From contig NZ_JASZYR010000006.1 of NCBI RefSeq assembly GCF_030316855.1, forward strand, positions 124,001 to 188,000: a stretch of DNA of 64,000 nt, in the 5' to 3' direction. Of this stretch, positions 41,512 to 51,800 are shown one piece after another (within the stretch, counting starts at the first letter, position 1; every line of letters begins with the position of its first letter). The notes beneath the pieces were generated by a model that saw only the letters and a list, made by a program, of their open reading frames with translations, ran no database searches and was not told the origin of the DNA. A program made the position numbers and the translations under genes. The DNA is from Variovorax sp. J22P240. Lineage in GTDB: Bacteria; Pseudomonadota; Gammaproteobacteria; Burkholderiales; Burkholderiaceae_C.

Positions 41512-41558
41512 CCCTGCAAGGGGGTGGGCGGCCACACGAAGTGGGCAAGCCTGGGGGT
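41512..41558 (+). repeat. Dispersed palindromic intergenic repeat, copy B
   Basis: Plus-strand copy with C-run, TGCAA, G-run, then a diverged core keeping CACACGAAGTGGGCAAGCC and a CTGGGGG end. It stops about 10 nt before the stop codon of the ABC permease, the same placement copy 1 has relative to the HIT gene. Confidence 0.65.
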
Positions 41559-41567
41559 GTTTCATGG

Positions 41568-42335
41568 TCATCCGCGGATCTTGTAGCCAATGCGGAGCAA
41601 ATGCACCGCAATCGCGCTCACCACCAGCCAGGCGCTGCCGACGATCGCAAGGCTCGTCCACGGCGATATGTCGCTGACGCCGAAGAAACCGTAGCGGAAG
41701 CCGTCGATCATGTAGAAAAACGGGTTCAGGTGGCTGACCTTCTGCCAGAAGGGCGGCAGCGAGCCGATGGAATAGAACACGCCTGACAGGAAGGTCATCG
41801 GCATGATCAGGAAGTTCTGGAACACGGCCATCTGGTCGAATTTCTCGGCCCAGAGTCCAGCGATGAGTCCGAGCGTGCCCAGGATGGCCGCGCCCAGGAG
41901 TGCGAACACGACGATCCACAACGGCGCCACGAAGCCCGGCATCGCGAACAGTGCCGTGACCACGAACACGCCCAGGCCGACGGCCAGTCCGCGCACGATC
42001 GACGAGCCGACATAGGCGAAGAACCAGCCCCAGTGCGACAGGGGCGTGAGCAGCACGAACACGAGACTGCCCATGATCTTGCTCTGGATGATCGACGACG
42101 AACTGTTGGCGAACGCGTTCTGCAGCACGCTCATCATCACCAGGCCGGGCACGAGGAAAGCGGTGTAGCTGATCGTGCCGTGGACCTTGACGTGATCTTC
42201 GAGCACGTGGCCGAACACCATCAGGTAGAGCAAAGCCGTCAGGACGGGCGCGCCGACAGTCTGGAAGCCGACCTTCCAGAAGCGCAGCGTTTCCTTGTAG
42301 AGCAAGGCACGCCAGCCCAGCGCATTGATCATCAT
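41568..42335 (-). CDS. ABC-2 type transporter permease (YadH-like)
   Basis: Membrane subunit of an ABC exporter. Its 255 residues have about six hydrophobic helices and the ABC-2 segments KETLRFWKVGFQTVGAPVLT near 15 and LNPFFYMIDGFRYGFFG near 208. The start ATG overlaps the ATPase stop by 4 nt. The YadGH-type pair is conserved in many proteobacteria but its substrate is not known. Confidence 0.9.
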   Translation of the reverse strand: MMINALGWRALLYKETLRFWKVGFQTVGAPVLTALLYLMVFGHVLEDHVKVHGTISYTAFLVPGLVMMSVLQNAFANSSSSIIQSKIMGSLVFVLLTPLSHWGWFFAYVGSSIVRGLAVGLGVFVVTALFAMPGFVAPLWIVVFALLGAAILGTLGLIAGLWAEKFDQMAVFQNFLIMPMTFLSGVFYSIGSLPPFWQKVSHLNPFFYMIDGFRYGFFGVSDISPWTSLAIVGSAWLVVSAIAVHLLRIGYKIRG

Positions 42336-43279
42336 CTTGCGACCTCCAAGGGCGTCTGCTCACCGGCCATGAGGTCGATGAAGACATCCTCCAGATCGGC
42401 CTTGCGCATTTCGACGTCTTCGACATCCAGGCCTGCCTCGCGGATCGCGGCGAGCAATTGCTCGACCTCGTGCGCGTTCTGCGCAGGCAATTGCACGATG
42501 CGCCCGGTAATGCGCGCATGCTGCGCGATCGACCAGGGCAGCATGCCGTCAGTCTTGAAGCGCAGCACGTTGCTGGCCGCGGAACGGAGCAATTCGCTCG
42601 TGCGGTCCAGCGCAATCACTCGTCCCTGCTTGAGCATGGCGATGCGGTGGCACAGCGCCTCTGCTTCTTCGAGGTAGTGCGTGGTCAGCAGCACGGTGCT
42701 GCCTTGCTTGTTGAGCTTGGCTACGAACTGCCACAAGGTCTGGCGCAATTCGACGTCCACGCCGGCCGTGGGCTCGTCCAGCACGATGACCGGGGGCTTG
42801 TGCACCAGCGCCTGCGCGACGAGAACGCGGCGCTTCATGCCACCGGAGAGTTGGCGCATGTTGGCGCCCGCCTTGTCCGCGAGCCCCAGGCTGTGCAGCA
42901 ATTCGTCGATCCAGGCGTCGTTGTTCTTGATGCCGAAGTAGCCCGACTGGATCCGAAGCGCTTCGCGAACGTTGAAGAACGGATCGAAAACGAGCTCCTG
43001 AGGCACCACCCCGAGCTTTCGGCGCGCCTGGGCGAAGTCTTTCTGGACATCGAAGCCATGGACGCTGATCGAGCCCGCGCTCGGGCGCGACAGGCCTGCG
43101 AGCATGCTGATCAGAGTAGTCTTGCCGGCGCCATTGGGTCCGAGGAGCCCGAAAAACTCGCCCTCTTCGATCTGGAAGCTCACCTCGTCGACCGCTCGCA
43201 GGCCCAGTTTTCCGTGGGCCCGTTGCTGGCGTGAGGCAGGATAGGTCTTGGAGACCGATTGAAAAGAGATCGCGGGCAT
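42332..43279 (-). CDS. ABC transporter ATP-binding protein (YadG-like)
   Basis: Cytoplasmic ATPase of the same exporter. Its 315 residues contain Walker A LLGPNGAGKTTLIS, signature RQLSGGMKRRVLVAQAL, Walker B VIVLDEPTAGVD and the switch His in LLTTHYLEEAE. A C-terminal extension of about 90 residues follows the nucleotide-binding domain, as in YadG. It starts 34 nt after mlaB, so the exporter may be read with the mla genes. Confidence 0.92.
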   Translation of the reverse strand: MPAISFQSVSKTYPASRQQRAHGKLGLRAVDEVSFQIEEGEFFGLLGPNGAGKTTLISMLAGLSRPSAGSISVHGFDVQKDFAQARRKLGVVPQELVFDPFFNVREALRIQSGYFGIKNNDAWIDELLHSLGLADKAGANMRQLSGGMKRRVLVAQALVHKPPVIVLDEPTAGVDVELRQTLWQFVAKLNKQGSTVLLTTHYLEEAEALCHRIAMLKQGRVIALDRTSELLRSAASNVLRFKTDGMLPWSIAQHARITGRIVQLPAQNAHEVEQLLAAIREAGLDVEDVEMRKADLEDVFIDLMAGEQTPLEVAR

Positions 43280-43313
43280 GGGAACCCTCGATTTTACGGG
43301 GCCAGTGTTTTTG

Positions 43314-43586
43314 TCAGGGCGCGGCGGGCAAAAGGCCCGCCACGCCGTACAGCGAAGCGAGTTCCCGCAAGCGAGGTGGCAAGCCCTTCACGGCGAACCC
43401 GCGACCCAAGGCACTCGACTCACGCCGGCACTCGAGCAGCACCGCCAGCGCCGAGGAATCGAACTGCGCCAGCGCGCTGGCGTCGACCACCGTGGAGGTA
43501 TCTGTCTTCCCGGCAAGCCCCTGCTGGAGCATGTAAAGGCAGGCGGGTGCCTCGTCGTGCGTCAACTTCGGCGGGAGCACCAGCAT
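43314..43586 (-). CDS. mlaB: MlaB-like STAS-domain protein
   Basis: Cytoplasmic regulator subunit of the MlaFEDB phospholipid transporter. It has 90 residues from the ATG at 43586. VVDASALAQFDSSALAVLLECRR is the STAS signature near 34-56, with Ser44 and Ser45 at the conserved loop. It is last of the mla genes, 4 nt after mlaC. Confidence 0.87.
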   Translation of the reverse strand: MLVLPPKLTHDEAPACLYMLQQGLAGKTDTSTVVDASALAQFDSSALAVLLECRRESSALGRGFAVKGLPPRLRELASLYGVAGLLPAAP

Positions 43587-43590
43587 CGGG

Positions 43591-44244
43591 TCAGCTCTTG
43601 CCGTTGGTCTTGTTGCGCGCTGCCAGCGCTGCAATCAGGCCGTCGATGCCCTTGCTATTGATTTGCTGTGCGAACTGCGTGCGGTAGGTATCGACCAGCC
43701 AGACGCCGAGGACATTGATGTTGTAGATCTTCCAAGCGGCCGTCTCGCCCGGCGCTTTTTCGAGCCGATAGTCGAGTTGCACCGGATCGCCGCCGCCGCG
43801 GACTTCGGTACGGACGAGGACTTCCTTGTCGTCGAGCGAGCCACGGAACGGACGCACGCTCACCGTCTGGTCGCTCACTTGGGCAAGCGCGCCTGCATAG
43901 GTGCGCACGAGCAGGGTCTTGAACTCTTCCTCCAGGCGCTTCTGTTGCTCCGGCGTGGCCTGACGCCAGGCCGGGCCGACGGCAGACGCCGTCATGCGCT
44001 GGAAGTTCACGTTGGGCATGATCTTGTTGTCGACCAGGACCATGATCTTGTCAATGTCACCGGTCTTGATCGACTTGTCCGCCTTGATGGTCTCCAGCAC
44101 ATCGCTCGAGATGCGCTTGACCAAAGCATCGGGCGTTTCATCGGCTGCGTGCGCAGGTCTCACGAACGCGGTGGCGGCACCGACAAGCAAAAGGCCGGCG
44201 AGCGCAAAGCGGCCCAAGGTGCGGCGTTGAAGAATCTGGTTCAT
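43591..44244 (-). CDS. mlaC: Periplasmic phospholipid shuttle MlaC
   Basis: Carries phospholipids between MlaA at the outer membrane and MlaFEDB at the inner membrane. It has 217 residues from the ATG at 44244. A signal peptide ends near PAHA (residue 33). FQRMTASAVGPAWRQATPEQ and YRLEKAPGETAAWKIYNINV are family segments, the latter ending in the conserved DV/NV-like strand before LGVWLVDTYRTQF. Confidence 0.94.
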   Translation of the reverse strand: MNQILQRRTLGRFALAGLLLVGAATAFVRPAHAADETPDALVKRISSDVLETIKADKSIKTGDIDKIMVLVDNKIMPNVNFQRMTASAVGPAWRQATPEQQKRLEEEFKTLLVRTYAGALAQVSDQTVSVRPFRGSLDDKEVLVRTEVRGGGDPVQLDYRLEKAPGETAAWKIYNINVLGVWLVDTYRTQFAQQINSKGIDGLIAALAARNKTNGKS

Positions 44245-44359
44245 CGAATAAATCCCTTGTACTCGTTTCCACGTCGGGCAACTTGAAGATTGGAGATGGC
44301 CCGGTCGAAAGGGTTCCACCATACCAAGTTCCACTGCAACCGAATGCAAGAGCCCGATA

Positions 44360-45094
44360 CTAGTTTCCGTCGTCGGGCAAGTTGCCGTCGTGCACTTCAT
44401 TGCGCCTTCTCTGCAGGAAGGCATCACGCGTGAACGTATACCTGTCCAGGGCGGCATCTTCCAGCAACTGGCTTGCACGCAAGAGGTTCGACCGGAGATC
44501 GACCAACCGAAGCGCATACAAGGAATTGCGCACCGGAATGTCCCCGATGACGCTGATGAGGTCACCCTGCACATCCACGGCGAGCGCCGCGGTATCACGC
44601 ACCGTCGAAGGACCGAGCAATGGGAGGACCAGGTACGGCCCGCTCGGTACGCCCCAACGACCCAGCGTCTGGCCGAAGTCTTCGGTGTGGCGATCAATGC
44701 CCGCCTCGGTGGCGACGTCGAGGATGCCGCCGAGTCCAAAGACCGTATTGACGTTCACGCGCATGAAGGTCTGCGCGCTGTCCTGCATCTTGAGTTGCGC
44801 CACGCTGTTCACGAAGCTCCAGACGTCCGACAGATTGCCGAAGAAATTGTTGACGCCCGTGCGTATCGGCGATGGCAACGCGCGCTGGTAGACCGTTGCG
44901 ACCGGCCGCAAGACGGCATCGTCGACGGTATCGTTGAAGCGCGAGACTTGACGGTTGAGCGGCTCGAAGGGGTCCGCCGGATTGGCGTTGGGGCCGGTCG
45001 CGCATCCCGTCATGAGGATCAGTGCGCTCGCAGCCAATGCCCAGCGCAGACCCAGGGTCCTGAGCGGCTGGGCAAGGAGAGATCGTGGTTTCAT
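44360..45094 (-). CDS. mlaA: Outer-membrane lipoprotein MlaA (VacJ)
   Basis: Removes misplaced phospholipids from the outer leaflet and passes them to MlaC. Its 244 residues have a lipobox LMTGC with lipid-bearing Cys31. DPFEPLNRQVSRFND, NNFFGNLSDVWSFVN and VNTVFGLGGILDVATEAGI are family motifs. It is inserted between mlaD (4-nt overlap) and mlaC, the Burkholderiales order. The 115-nt gap before mlaC shows no gene. Confidence 0.95.
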   Translation of the reverse strand: MKPRSLLAQPLRTLGLRWALAASALILMTGCATGPNANPADPFEPLNRQVSRFNDTVDDAVLRPVATVYQRALPSPIRTGVNNFFGNLSDVWSFVNSVAQLKMQDSAQTFMRVNVNTVFGLGGILDVATEAGIDRHTEDFGQTLGRWGVPSGPYLVLPLLGPSTVRDTAALAVDVQGDLISVIGDIPVRNSLYALRLVDLRSNLLRASQLLEDAALDRYTFTRDAFLQRRRNEVHDGNLPDDGN

Positions 45095-45588
45095 TTCTTG
45101 TTGGAGTTACCCGACGGCGGGCTTCCCTCGGCCGCCTTGCTATAGAGGAACTGACTGATCAGGTTCTCCAGCACGACCGCGGACTGCGTCGCAGTGATGA
45201 CGTCGCCGGCCTGGAGGGTCTTTTCGTCGGCACCCGCCTCGATGCCGATGTACTGCTCGCCGAGCAGGCCACTGGTCAGGATCTTGAGCGAGCTGTCCTT
45301 CGGGAAACTGTATCGGGTTTGCAGCCCCAGCGTGACAGCGGCCTGGAAGTTCTTGTCGTCGAACGTGATCGATTCGACACGTCCGACGACCACGCCAGCG
45401 CTCTTGACCGCGGTCTGCGGCTTCAACCCGCCGATGTTGTCGAAGCGCGCAGTCACCGCGTAGGTTTTCTGGAAGTTCAGGCTCAAGAGGTTGGCCGACT
45501 GGAGCGCCAGGAAAAGCAGCGCCGCAGCGCCGATCAGCACGAAAAGGCCGACCCAGATGTCATTGTTGGAACGTTGCATGCGTTGCAC
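45091..45588 (-). CDS. mlaD: MCE-domain protein MlaD
   Basis: Periplasmic hexameric lipid-binding ring anchored by one helix. Its 165 residues have the anchor IWVGLFVLIGAAALLFLAL near 11-29, then one MCE domain (YAVTARFDNIGGLKPQTAVKS, LGEQYIGIEAG). An ATG three codons downstream (45579) is an alternative start. It is 16 nt after mlaE. Confidence 0.95.
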   Translation of the reverse strand: MQRMQRSNNDIWVGLFVLIGAAALLFLALQSANLLSLNFQKTYAVTARFDNIGGLKPQTAVKSAGVVVGRVESITFDDKNFQAAVTLGLQTRYSFPKDSSLKILTSGLLGEQYIGIEAGADEKTLQAGDVITATQSAVVLENLISQFLYSKAAEGSPPSGNSNKK

Positions 45589-45604
45589 TCTCCGATCGAT
45601 TTTT

Positions 45605-46387
45605 TTAGATGCTGAACATCATGGCTGTCAGCAGGAAGTCGAGCCCGAGCACCGCGAGCGATGCCACGACGACGGTTCGGGTCGTGGCGCGCGACACGCC
45701 TTCGGGCGTCGGCTGCGACTCATAGCCCTGCAGCAGCGCAACAAAGGTGACCGTGACCCCGAAGACGATGCTCTTGACGACGCCGTTGCCGACGTCCCGC
45801 CAGACATCGACGCCGCCCTGCATCTGCCCCCAGAACGCGCCTGGATCGACACCCAACATCAAGACGCCGACGACATAGCCGCCTACGACGCCAACCGCGC
45901 TGAACACGGCCGCAAGCAGCGGCATGGTGATCACACCTGCCCAGAAGCGGGGGGCAAGGATGCGTTGTACCGGATCGACCGCCATCATTTCCATGGCGCT
46001 CAACTGCTCGCCCGCCTTCATGAGACCGATCTCCGCCGTCAGCGAGGTGCCCGCGCGGCCCGCGAAGAGCAGCGCCGCTACCACCGGCCCGAGCTCCCGC
46101 ACGAGACTCAGGGCCACCAGCAGGCCGAGCGCTTCCGACGAACCGTAGCGCTGCAATGTGTAGTAGCCCTGCAGGCCGAGCACGAAGCCAACGAAGAGCC
46201 CCGACACCGCGATGATCGCGAGCGAGTAGTTGCCGAGGAAATGGATCTGGTCCCGCACCAGCCCGAAGCGACGCAGGCTCTGCGCTCCACGGAAGACGAG
46301 ACGCAGGAAGAGACGCGCGCCCAGACCAAGGTCTGCGAGCTTGCTGCGCGCTGCGAAACCCACGTCCGAAGGCTTGTACCAGCTCAT
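45605..46387 (-). CDS. mlaE: Phospholipid ABC transporter permease MlaE
   Basis: Inner-membrane permease of the MlaFEDB complex. Its 260 residues contain [34 protein letters not shown] and [19 protein letters not shown], the MlaE core, with several hydrophobic helices. It overlaps mlaF by 4 nt. Confidence 0.96.
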   Translation of the reverse strand: MSWYKPSDVGFAARSKLADLGLGARLFLRLVFRGAQSLRRFGLVRDQIHFLGNYSLAIIAVSGLFVGFVLGLQGYYTLQRYGSSEALGLLVALSLVRELGPVVAALLFAGRAGTSLTAEIGLMKAGEQLSAMEMMAVDPVQRILAPRFWAGVITMPLLAAVFSAVGVVGGYVVGVLMLGVDPGAFWGQMQGGVDVWRDVGNGVVKSIVFGVTVTFVALLQGYESQPTPEGVSRATTRTVVVASLAVLGLDFLLTAMMFSI

Positions 46388-47208
46388 GCACGTCCCCCCT
46401 CGGGATTGCCGAAATCGTCCTCGACACCGACGGCGGGGTAGTGGAAATGCACCGGCCCATCGGGCAGCGCATTGACGAACTGGTGGACCAGCGGATCGGT
46501 GCTCTTTCGCACTTCATCCGGCTTGCCCTGTGCGGCGATGCCGCCATTGGCGAGGATGATCACGTGATCCGCGATCCGGAACGTCTCCTCGAGATCGTGC
46601 GACACGATGATGCTGGTGAGCCCGAGCGTGTCGTTGAGTTGCCTGATGAGCCGCGCCGCCGTGCCGAGCGAAATGGGATCGAGCCCGGCGAAGGGCTCGT
46701 CATACATCACGAGATCGGGATCGAGCGCGATCGCGCGCGCCAGCGCCACGCGCCGAGCCATGCCGCCGGACACCTCACTCGGCATGAGATGCCGCGCGCC
46801 GCGCAAACCGACCGCGTCCAGCTTCATGAGCACGATGTCGCGGATGAGGGCCTCCGGCAACTGCGTGTGTTCGCGCAATGGAAAGGCGACGTTGTCGAAC
46901 ACGCTCATGTCGGTGAATAGCGCGCCGAACTGGAACAGCATGCCCATGCGGCGCCGCGCGGCATAAAGCGCATCGGCGCCAAGTCGGCCAACGTCCTGGC
47001 CGTCGAAAAGTACAGCGCCACGCTGCGCGCGCAACTGGCCGCCGATCAGCCGAAGCACCGTGGTCTTGCCTCCGCCCGAGGCGCCCATGAGCGCGGTCAC
47101 CTTGCCGCGCGGCACGGTGAGCGAAACGCCGTCAAGAATTGCGCGCGCGCCATAGCCAAACGCGACATCGCGAAATTCGACGAGGGGAGTAGCGGGGGAT
47201 GTGTCCAT
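46384..47208 (-). CDS. mlaF: Phospholipid ABC transporter ATPase MlaF
   Basis: ATPase of the Mla retrograde/anterograde lipid system. Its 274 residues contain Walker [14 protein letters not shown], signature [15 protein letters not shown], Walker [13 protein letters not shown] and switch His in [11 protein letters not shown]. It is first in mlaFEDACB. The ATG at 47208 has no clear Shine-Dalgarno and is only 7 nt from the T-tract of a terminator. Confidence 0.95.
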   Translation of the reverse strand: MDTSPATPLVEFRDVAFGYGARAILDGVSLTVPRGKVTALMGASGGGKTTVLRLIGGQLRAQRGAVLFDGQDVGRLGADALYAARRRMGMLFQFGALFTDMSVFDNVAFPLREHTQLPEALIRDIVLMKLDAVGLRGARHLMPSEVSGGMARRVALARAIALDPDLVMYDEPFAGLDPISLGTAARLIRQLNDTLGLTSIIVSHDLEETFRIADHVIILANGGIAAQGKPDEVRKSTDPLVHQFVNALPDGPVHFHYPAVGVEDDFGNPEGGRA

Positions 47209-47215
47209 GGCAATG

Positions 47216-47248
47216 AAAAAGCCGGGGCGCCCTCAGGCATCCCGGCTT
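47216..47248 (-). terminator. Rho-independent terminator between gltD and mlaF
   Basis: On the minus strand an 8-bp stem AAGCCGGG/CCCGGCTT (47248-47241 with 47226-47219) encloses a 14-nt loop that can itself pair GCC/GGC, followed by TTTTT at 47220-47216. It lies about 95 nt after the gltD stop and ends 8 nt before the mlaF ATG. Confidence 0.85.
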
Positions 47249-47342
47249 GCGGTGACACACAATGATACGGGAAGCGCCATACCTGCTCGCGTGAGAAAGT
47301 TCTCAACCTGCAGGCACACGGGCTGAAGCGCCCTCCCCGGCT

Positions 47343-48821
47343 TCAACGCGGCAGGTCGCTGAATCCCATCAGGAATTCATCCACCGAGCGCGCCGCCTGG
47401 CGCCCTTCGCGAATTGCCCAGACCACCAGCGACTGGCCGCGGCGGATATCGCCTGCGGCAAACACCTTGGGTACGTTGGTCGCATAGCCGCCGATAAAAT
47501 CGACGGTGGCCTTGGCATTGCCGCGTGCATCCTTGTCGACACCGAAGGCGTCGAGCACATTCGCCACCGGGCTCACGAAGCCCATCGCGAGCAGCACGAG
47601 GTCCGCCTTGAGCACTTGCTCACTGCCGGCGACCTCGACCATCTTGCCGTCCTTCCACTCCACGCGGACGGTCTTCAGGCCGGTGACCTTGCCCTTCTCG
47701 CCGATGAACTCCTTGGTCGAGATGGCGAACTCGCGCTCGCAGCCTTCTTCGTGGCTGGAACTGGTGCGCAGTTTGTAGGGCCAGTAGGGCCAGGTCAGCG
47801 GGCGGTTTTCCTCTTCGGGCGGCTGCGGAAGCAGTTCGAATTGCGTGACGCTGGCGGCGCCATGGCGATTGCTCGTGCCCACGCAGTCGGAGCCGGTGTC
47901 GCCGCCGCCGATCACGATCACGTGCTTGCCGTCGGCCCGAAGCTGTCCCTTGACCTTGTCGCCTGCATTGATCTTGTTCTGCTGCGGGAGGAACTCCATC
48001 GCGAAGTGGATACCGTCGAGATCCCGGCCAGGAACAGGCAGGTCGCGCGACTGCTCGGCGCCGCCGGTCAGCAACACAGCATCGAACTCCTTGTCGAGCT
48101 GCTCGGGCGTGATGATCTCCTTGGCCCAGTTCGTGACCTTGGAGCCTTTGCCCAAGGGATCCTTGGCCGCACCGACCATCACGCTGGTGCGGAAGGTCAC
48201 GCCTTCGGCCTTCATCTGCTCGACGCGGCGGTCGATGTGCACCTTCTCCATTTTGAAATCGGGGATGCCGTAGCGCAGCAGGCCGCCGATGCGGTCGTTC
48301 TTCTCGAACAGCGTCACGTCGTGACCGACGCGCGCGAGTTGCTGCGCCGCCGCCATGCCGGCCGGGCCGGAGCCGACGACCGCAACCTTCTTGCCGGTCT
48401 TGTGCTTGGCCGGCCGCGCGGCCACCCAGCCCTCGTCCCATGCGCGGTCGACGATCGCGTGCTCGATCGACTTGATGCCGACCGCATCGTCATTCACGTT
48501 GAGCACGCAGGCCGCCTCGCAAGGTGCGGGGCAGATGCGGCCGGTGAATTCCGGGAAATTATTGGTCGAGTCGAGCACGACGAAGGCGCTCTGCCAGTCG
48601 CTGCGATAGACCAGGTCGTTGAAGTCCGGAATGATGTTGTTGACCGGGCAGCCGCTGTTGCAGAACGGCGTGCCGCAGTCCATGCAACGCGCACCCTGCA
48701 CCTTGGCCTGTGCCTCGTCGAGACCGACGACAAATTCCTTGTGGTGCTTGACCCGCTCCTCGATGGGCCTGTAGCCCTCCTCGACGCGCTCGTGCTCCAT
48801 GAAGCCGGTGATTTTTCCCAT
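47343..48821 (-). CDS. gltD: Glutamate synthase (NADPH) small subunit
   Basis: Supplies electrons from NADPH through FAD and 4Fe-4S centres to GltB. Its 492 residues contain Cys ligands in [17 protein letters not shown] near 42-58, FAD-binding [16 protein letters not shown] near 149 and NADPH-binding [13 protein letters not shown] near 307. A conserved C-terminal [20 protein letters not shown] is present. It is 33 nt after gltB. Confidence 0.97.
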   Translation of the reverse strand: MGKITGFMEHERVEEGYRPIEERVKHHKEFVVGLDEAQAKVQGARCMDCGTPFCNSGCPVNNIIPDFNDLVYRSDWQSAFVVLDSTNNFPEFTGRICPAPCEAACVLNVNDDAVGIKSIEHAIVDRAWDEGWVAARPAKHKTGKKVAVVGSGPAGMAAAQQLARVGHDVTLFEKNDRIGGLLRYGIPDFKMEKVHIDRRVEQMKAEGVTFRTSVMVGAAKDPLGKGSKVTNWAKEIITPEQLDKEFDAVLLTGGAEQSRDLPVPGRDLDGIHFAMEFLPQQNKINAGDKVKGQLRADGKHVIVIGGGDTGSDCVGTSNRHGAASVTQFELLPQPPEEENRPLTWPYWPYKLRTSSSHEEGCEREFAISTKEFIGEKGKVTGLKTVRVEWKDGKMVEVAGSEQVLKADLVLLAMGFVSPVANVLDAFGVDKDARGNAKATVDFIGGYATNVPKVFAAGDIRRGQSLVVWAIREGRQAARSVDEFLMGFSDLPR

Positions 48822-48854
48822 CGTGCTGTCCTCAGTTCTTTATCGTTGCGGCCG

Positions 48855-51800
48855 TCAGACGGCTGCCACCGGCTTGGCGGCCGTCGCGGCGTGCGGCTCC
48901 ATGCCCGCATGCGCGTTGTTTCCGCTGCTGGTGAGCTCGACCTCGCGGTCATGGATCTCTGCCAGAGCGCGCTTGTATTCGTTCGGGAAGACCTTGACGA
49001 ACTTCGTGCGGGAAACGGCCCAGGTGTCGAGCAGCTCGCGCGCACGCTTGCTGCCGGTCCAGCGGTGGTGGTCTTCCAGCAGCTTCCGGAGTTGCGCCTC
49101 GTCGGTCTCGCCGTCGTGCCACACCTTGCGATGCACGCTCGCTGTCTGCTCAGCGGAGGTCAGCACCTTGTCGAGCGACACCATCGAGAGATTGCAGCGC
49201 GAAGCGAACTGGCCGTCCTCGTCGTAGACGAAGGCGACGCCGCCGCTCATGCCGGCCGCGAAGTTGCGGCCAGTCTTGCCGAGCACCGCGACCGTTCCGC
49301 CGGTCATGTATTCGCAGCCGTGGTCACCTGTGCCTTCGACCACCGCGGTCGCGCCGGAGAGGCGCACCGCGAAGCGCTCGCCCGCGACACCGCAGAGGTA
49401 GGCCTCGCCGGTGGTCGCGCCATAGAGCGCGGTGTTGCCGACGATGGTGTTGCGAATTGCCTCGCCCCGGAAGTCGAGACTCGGACGCACCACCACGCGG
49501 CCGCCCGACAGGCCCTTGCCGGTGTAGTCGTTGGCATCGCCGATCAGGTACAGCGTGATGCCGCGCGCCAGGAAGGCACCGAAAGACTGGCCGCCCGTGC
49601 CTTCGAGCTGGATGCGGATCGAGTCGTCGGGCAGGCCTTGCGGATGGACCTTGGTCAACGCGCCCGAGAGCATGGCGCCGACCGAGCGGTTCACGTTGCG
49701 GGCCACCTCGATGAACTGGACCTTCTCGCCCTTGTCGATGGCTGGACGCGACCGTTCGATGAGCTTGTTGTCCAGGCTCTTTTCCAGTCCATGTTCCTGG
49801 TTCTCGACGTGGAAGCGGGGCACATCGGCCGGCACGTTCGGCTGTGCGAACAAGCGGCTGAAATCGAGGCCGCGCGCCTTCCAGTGCTCGATGCCCTGCT
49901 TGGTGTCGAGCAGGTCGGCACGGCCGATCAGGTCGTCGAACTTGCGCACGCCGAGCTGGGCCATGATCTGCCGGACTTCCTCAGCGACGAAGAAGAAGTA
50001 GTTCACCACGTGCTCGGGCCTGCCGGAGAACTTCTTGCGCAGCACCGGGTCCTGCGTGGCCACTCCCACCGGGCAGGTGTTCAGGTGGCACTTGCGCATC
50101 ATGATGCAGCCTTCGACCACCAGAGGCGCAGTCGCGAATCCGAACTCGTCGGCGCCGAGCAGCGCGCCGATGGCGACGTCTCGGCCGGTCTTCATCTGGC
50201 CATCGGCCTGCACGCGAATGCGGCCGCGCAGGCGGTTGAGCACTAGCGTCTGCTGGGTTTCGGCCAGGCCGATTTCCCACGGGCTGCCCGCATGCTTGAT
50301 CGACGACCAGGGCGAAGCGCCCGTGCCGCCGTCATGGCCGGCGATCACGACGTGGTCGCTCTTGCACTTGGCCACGCCGGCCGCGATCGTGCCGACGCCA
50401 ACTTCGCTCACCAGCTTGACGCTCACGCTCGCGTGCGGCGCGACGTTCTTCAGGTCGTGGATCAGCTGAGCCAGGTCCTCGATCGAGTAGATGTCGTGGT
50501 GCGGCGGAGGCGAGATCAGGCCGACGCCCGGCACCGAGTAGCGCAGCTGGCCGATGTAGTTGGAGACCTTGCCGCCGGGCAGCTGGCCGCCCTCGCCGGG
50601 CTTGGCGCCCTGCGCCATCTTGATCTGCAGCTGGTCTGCCGACGAGAGGTACTCTGCCGTGACGCCGAACCGGCCCGATGCGACCTGCTTGATCTTCGAA
50701 CGCAGCGAATCGCCGTCCTTCAGCGGAAGGTCGACTTCGACGTTGGCTTCGCCGATCACGCTCTTGAGCGTGTCGCCCATCTTGATCGGGATGCCCTTGA
50801 GCTCGTTGCGGTAGCGGTTCGGATCCTCGCCGCCCTCGCCGGTGTTGCTCTTGCCGCCAATGCGGTTCATGGCAACGGCCAGCGTCGAATGCGCTTCGGT
50901 ACTGATGGAACCGAGCGACATGGCGCCCGTGGCGAAACGCTTGACGATTTCCGTCGCAGGCTCGACCTCGTCCACCGGAATCGCCTTCGCGGGATCGATC
51001 TTGAACTCGAACAGGCCGCGCAGCGTGAGATGCCGGCGGTTCTGGTCGTTGACGATCTGCGCGTATTCCTTGTATGTGTTGAAGTTGTTGGCGCGCGTGC
51101 TGTGCTGCAGCTTGGCGATCGCATCCGGCGTCCACATGTGCTCTTCGCCACGCGTGCGCCAGGCGTATTCGCCGCCGGCGTCGAGCATGTGCGCGAGCAC
51201 CGGGTCGTCGCTGAAAGCGGCCTTGTGCATGCGGATCGCTTCCTCGGCGATCTCGAACACACCGATGCCCTCGACGCGGCTTGCCGTACCGGTGAAGTAC
51301 TTCGCGATGGTCTCGCTGTTGAGGCCGATGGCCTCGAACAGCTGCGCGCCGCAGTAGCTCATGTAGGTGCTGACGCCCATCTTCGACATGATCTTGGACA
51401 GGCCCTTGCCGACCGCCTTGACGTAGTTGTAGATGGCCTTTTCAGCGCTGAGGTCGCCAGAAAGGTCTTCGTGCATCGCGGCGAGCGTTTCCATCGCCAG
51501 GTAGGGATGCACGGCTTCCGCGCCGTAGCCGGCCAGCACGCCGAAGTGGTGCACTTCGCGGGCCGAGCCGGTTTCGACGACCAGGCCGGCGGTGGTGCGC
51601 AGGCCTTCACGCACCAGGTACTGGTGGATGGCCGACAGCGCCAGCAGCGCAGGGATCGCCACCTGCGTCGGGCCGACCGCGCGGTCGCTCACGATCAGGA
51701 TGTTGTGGCCGCCCTTGATGGCATCGACCGCTTCGGCGCACAACGACGCCAGCTTGGCCTCGACGCCCTCATCGCCCCAGGAAAGCGGATAGGTGATGTC

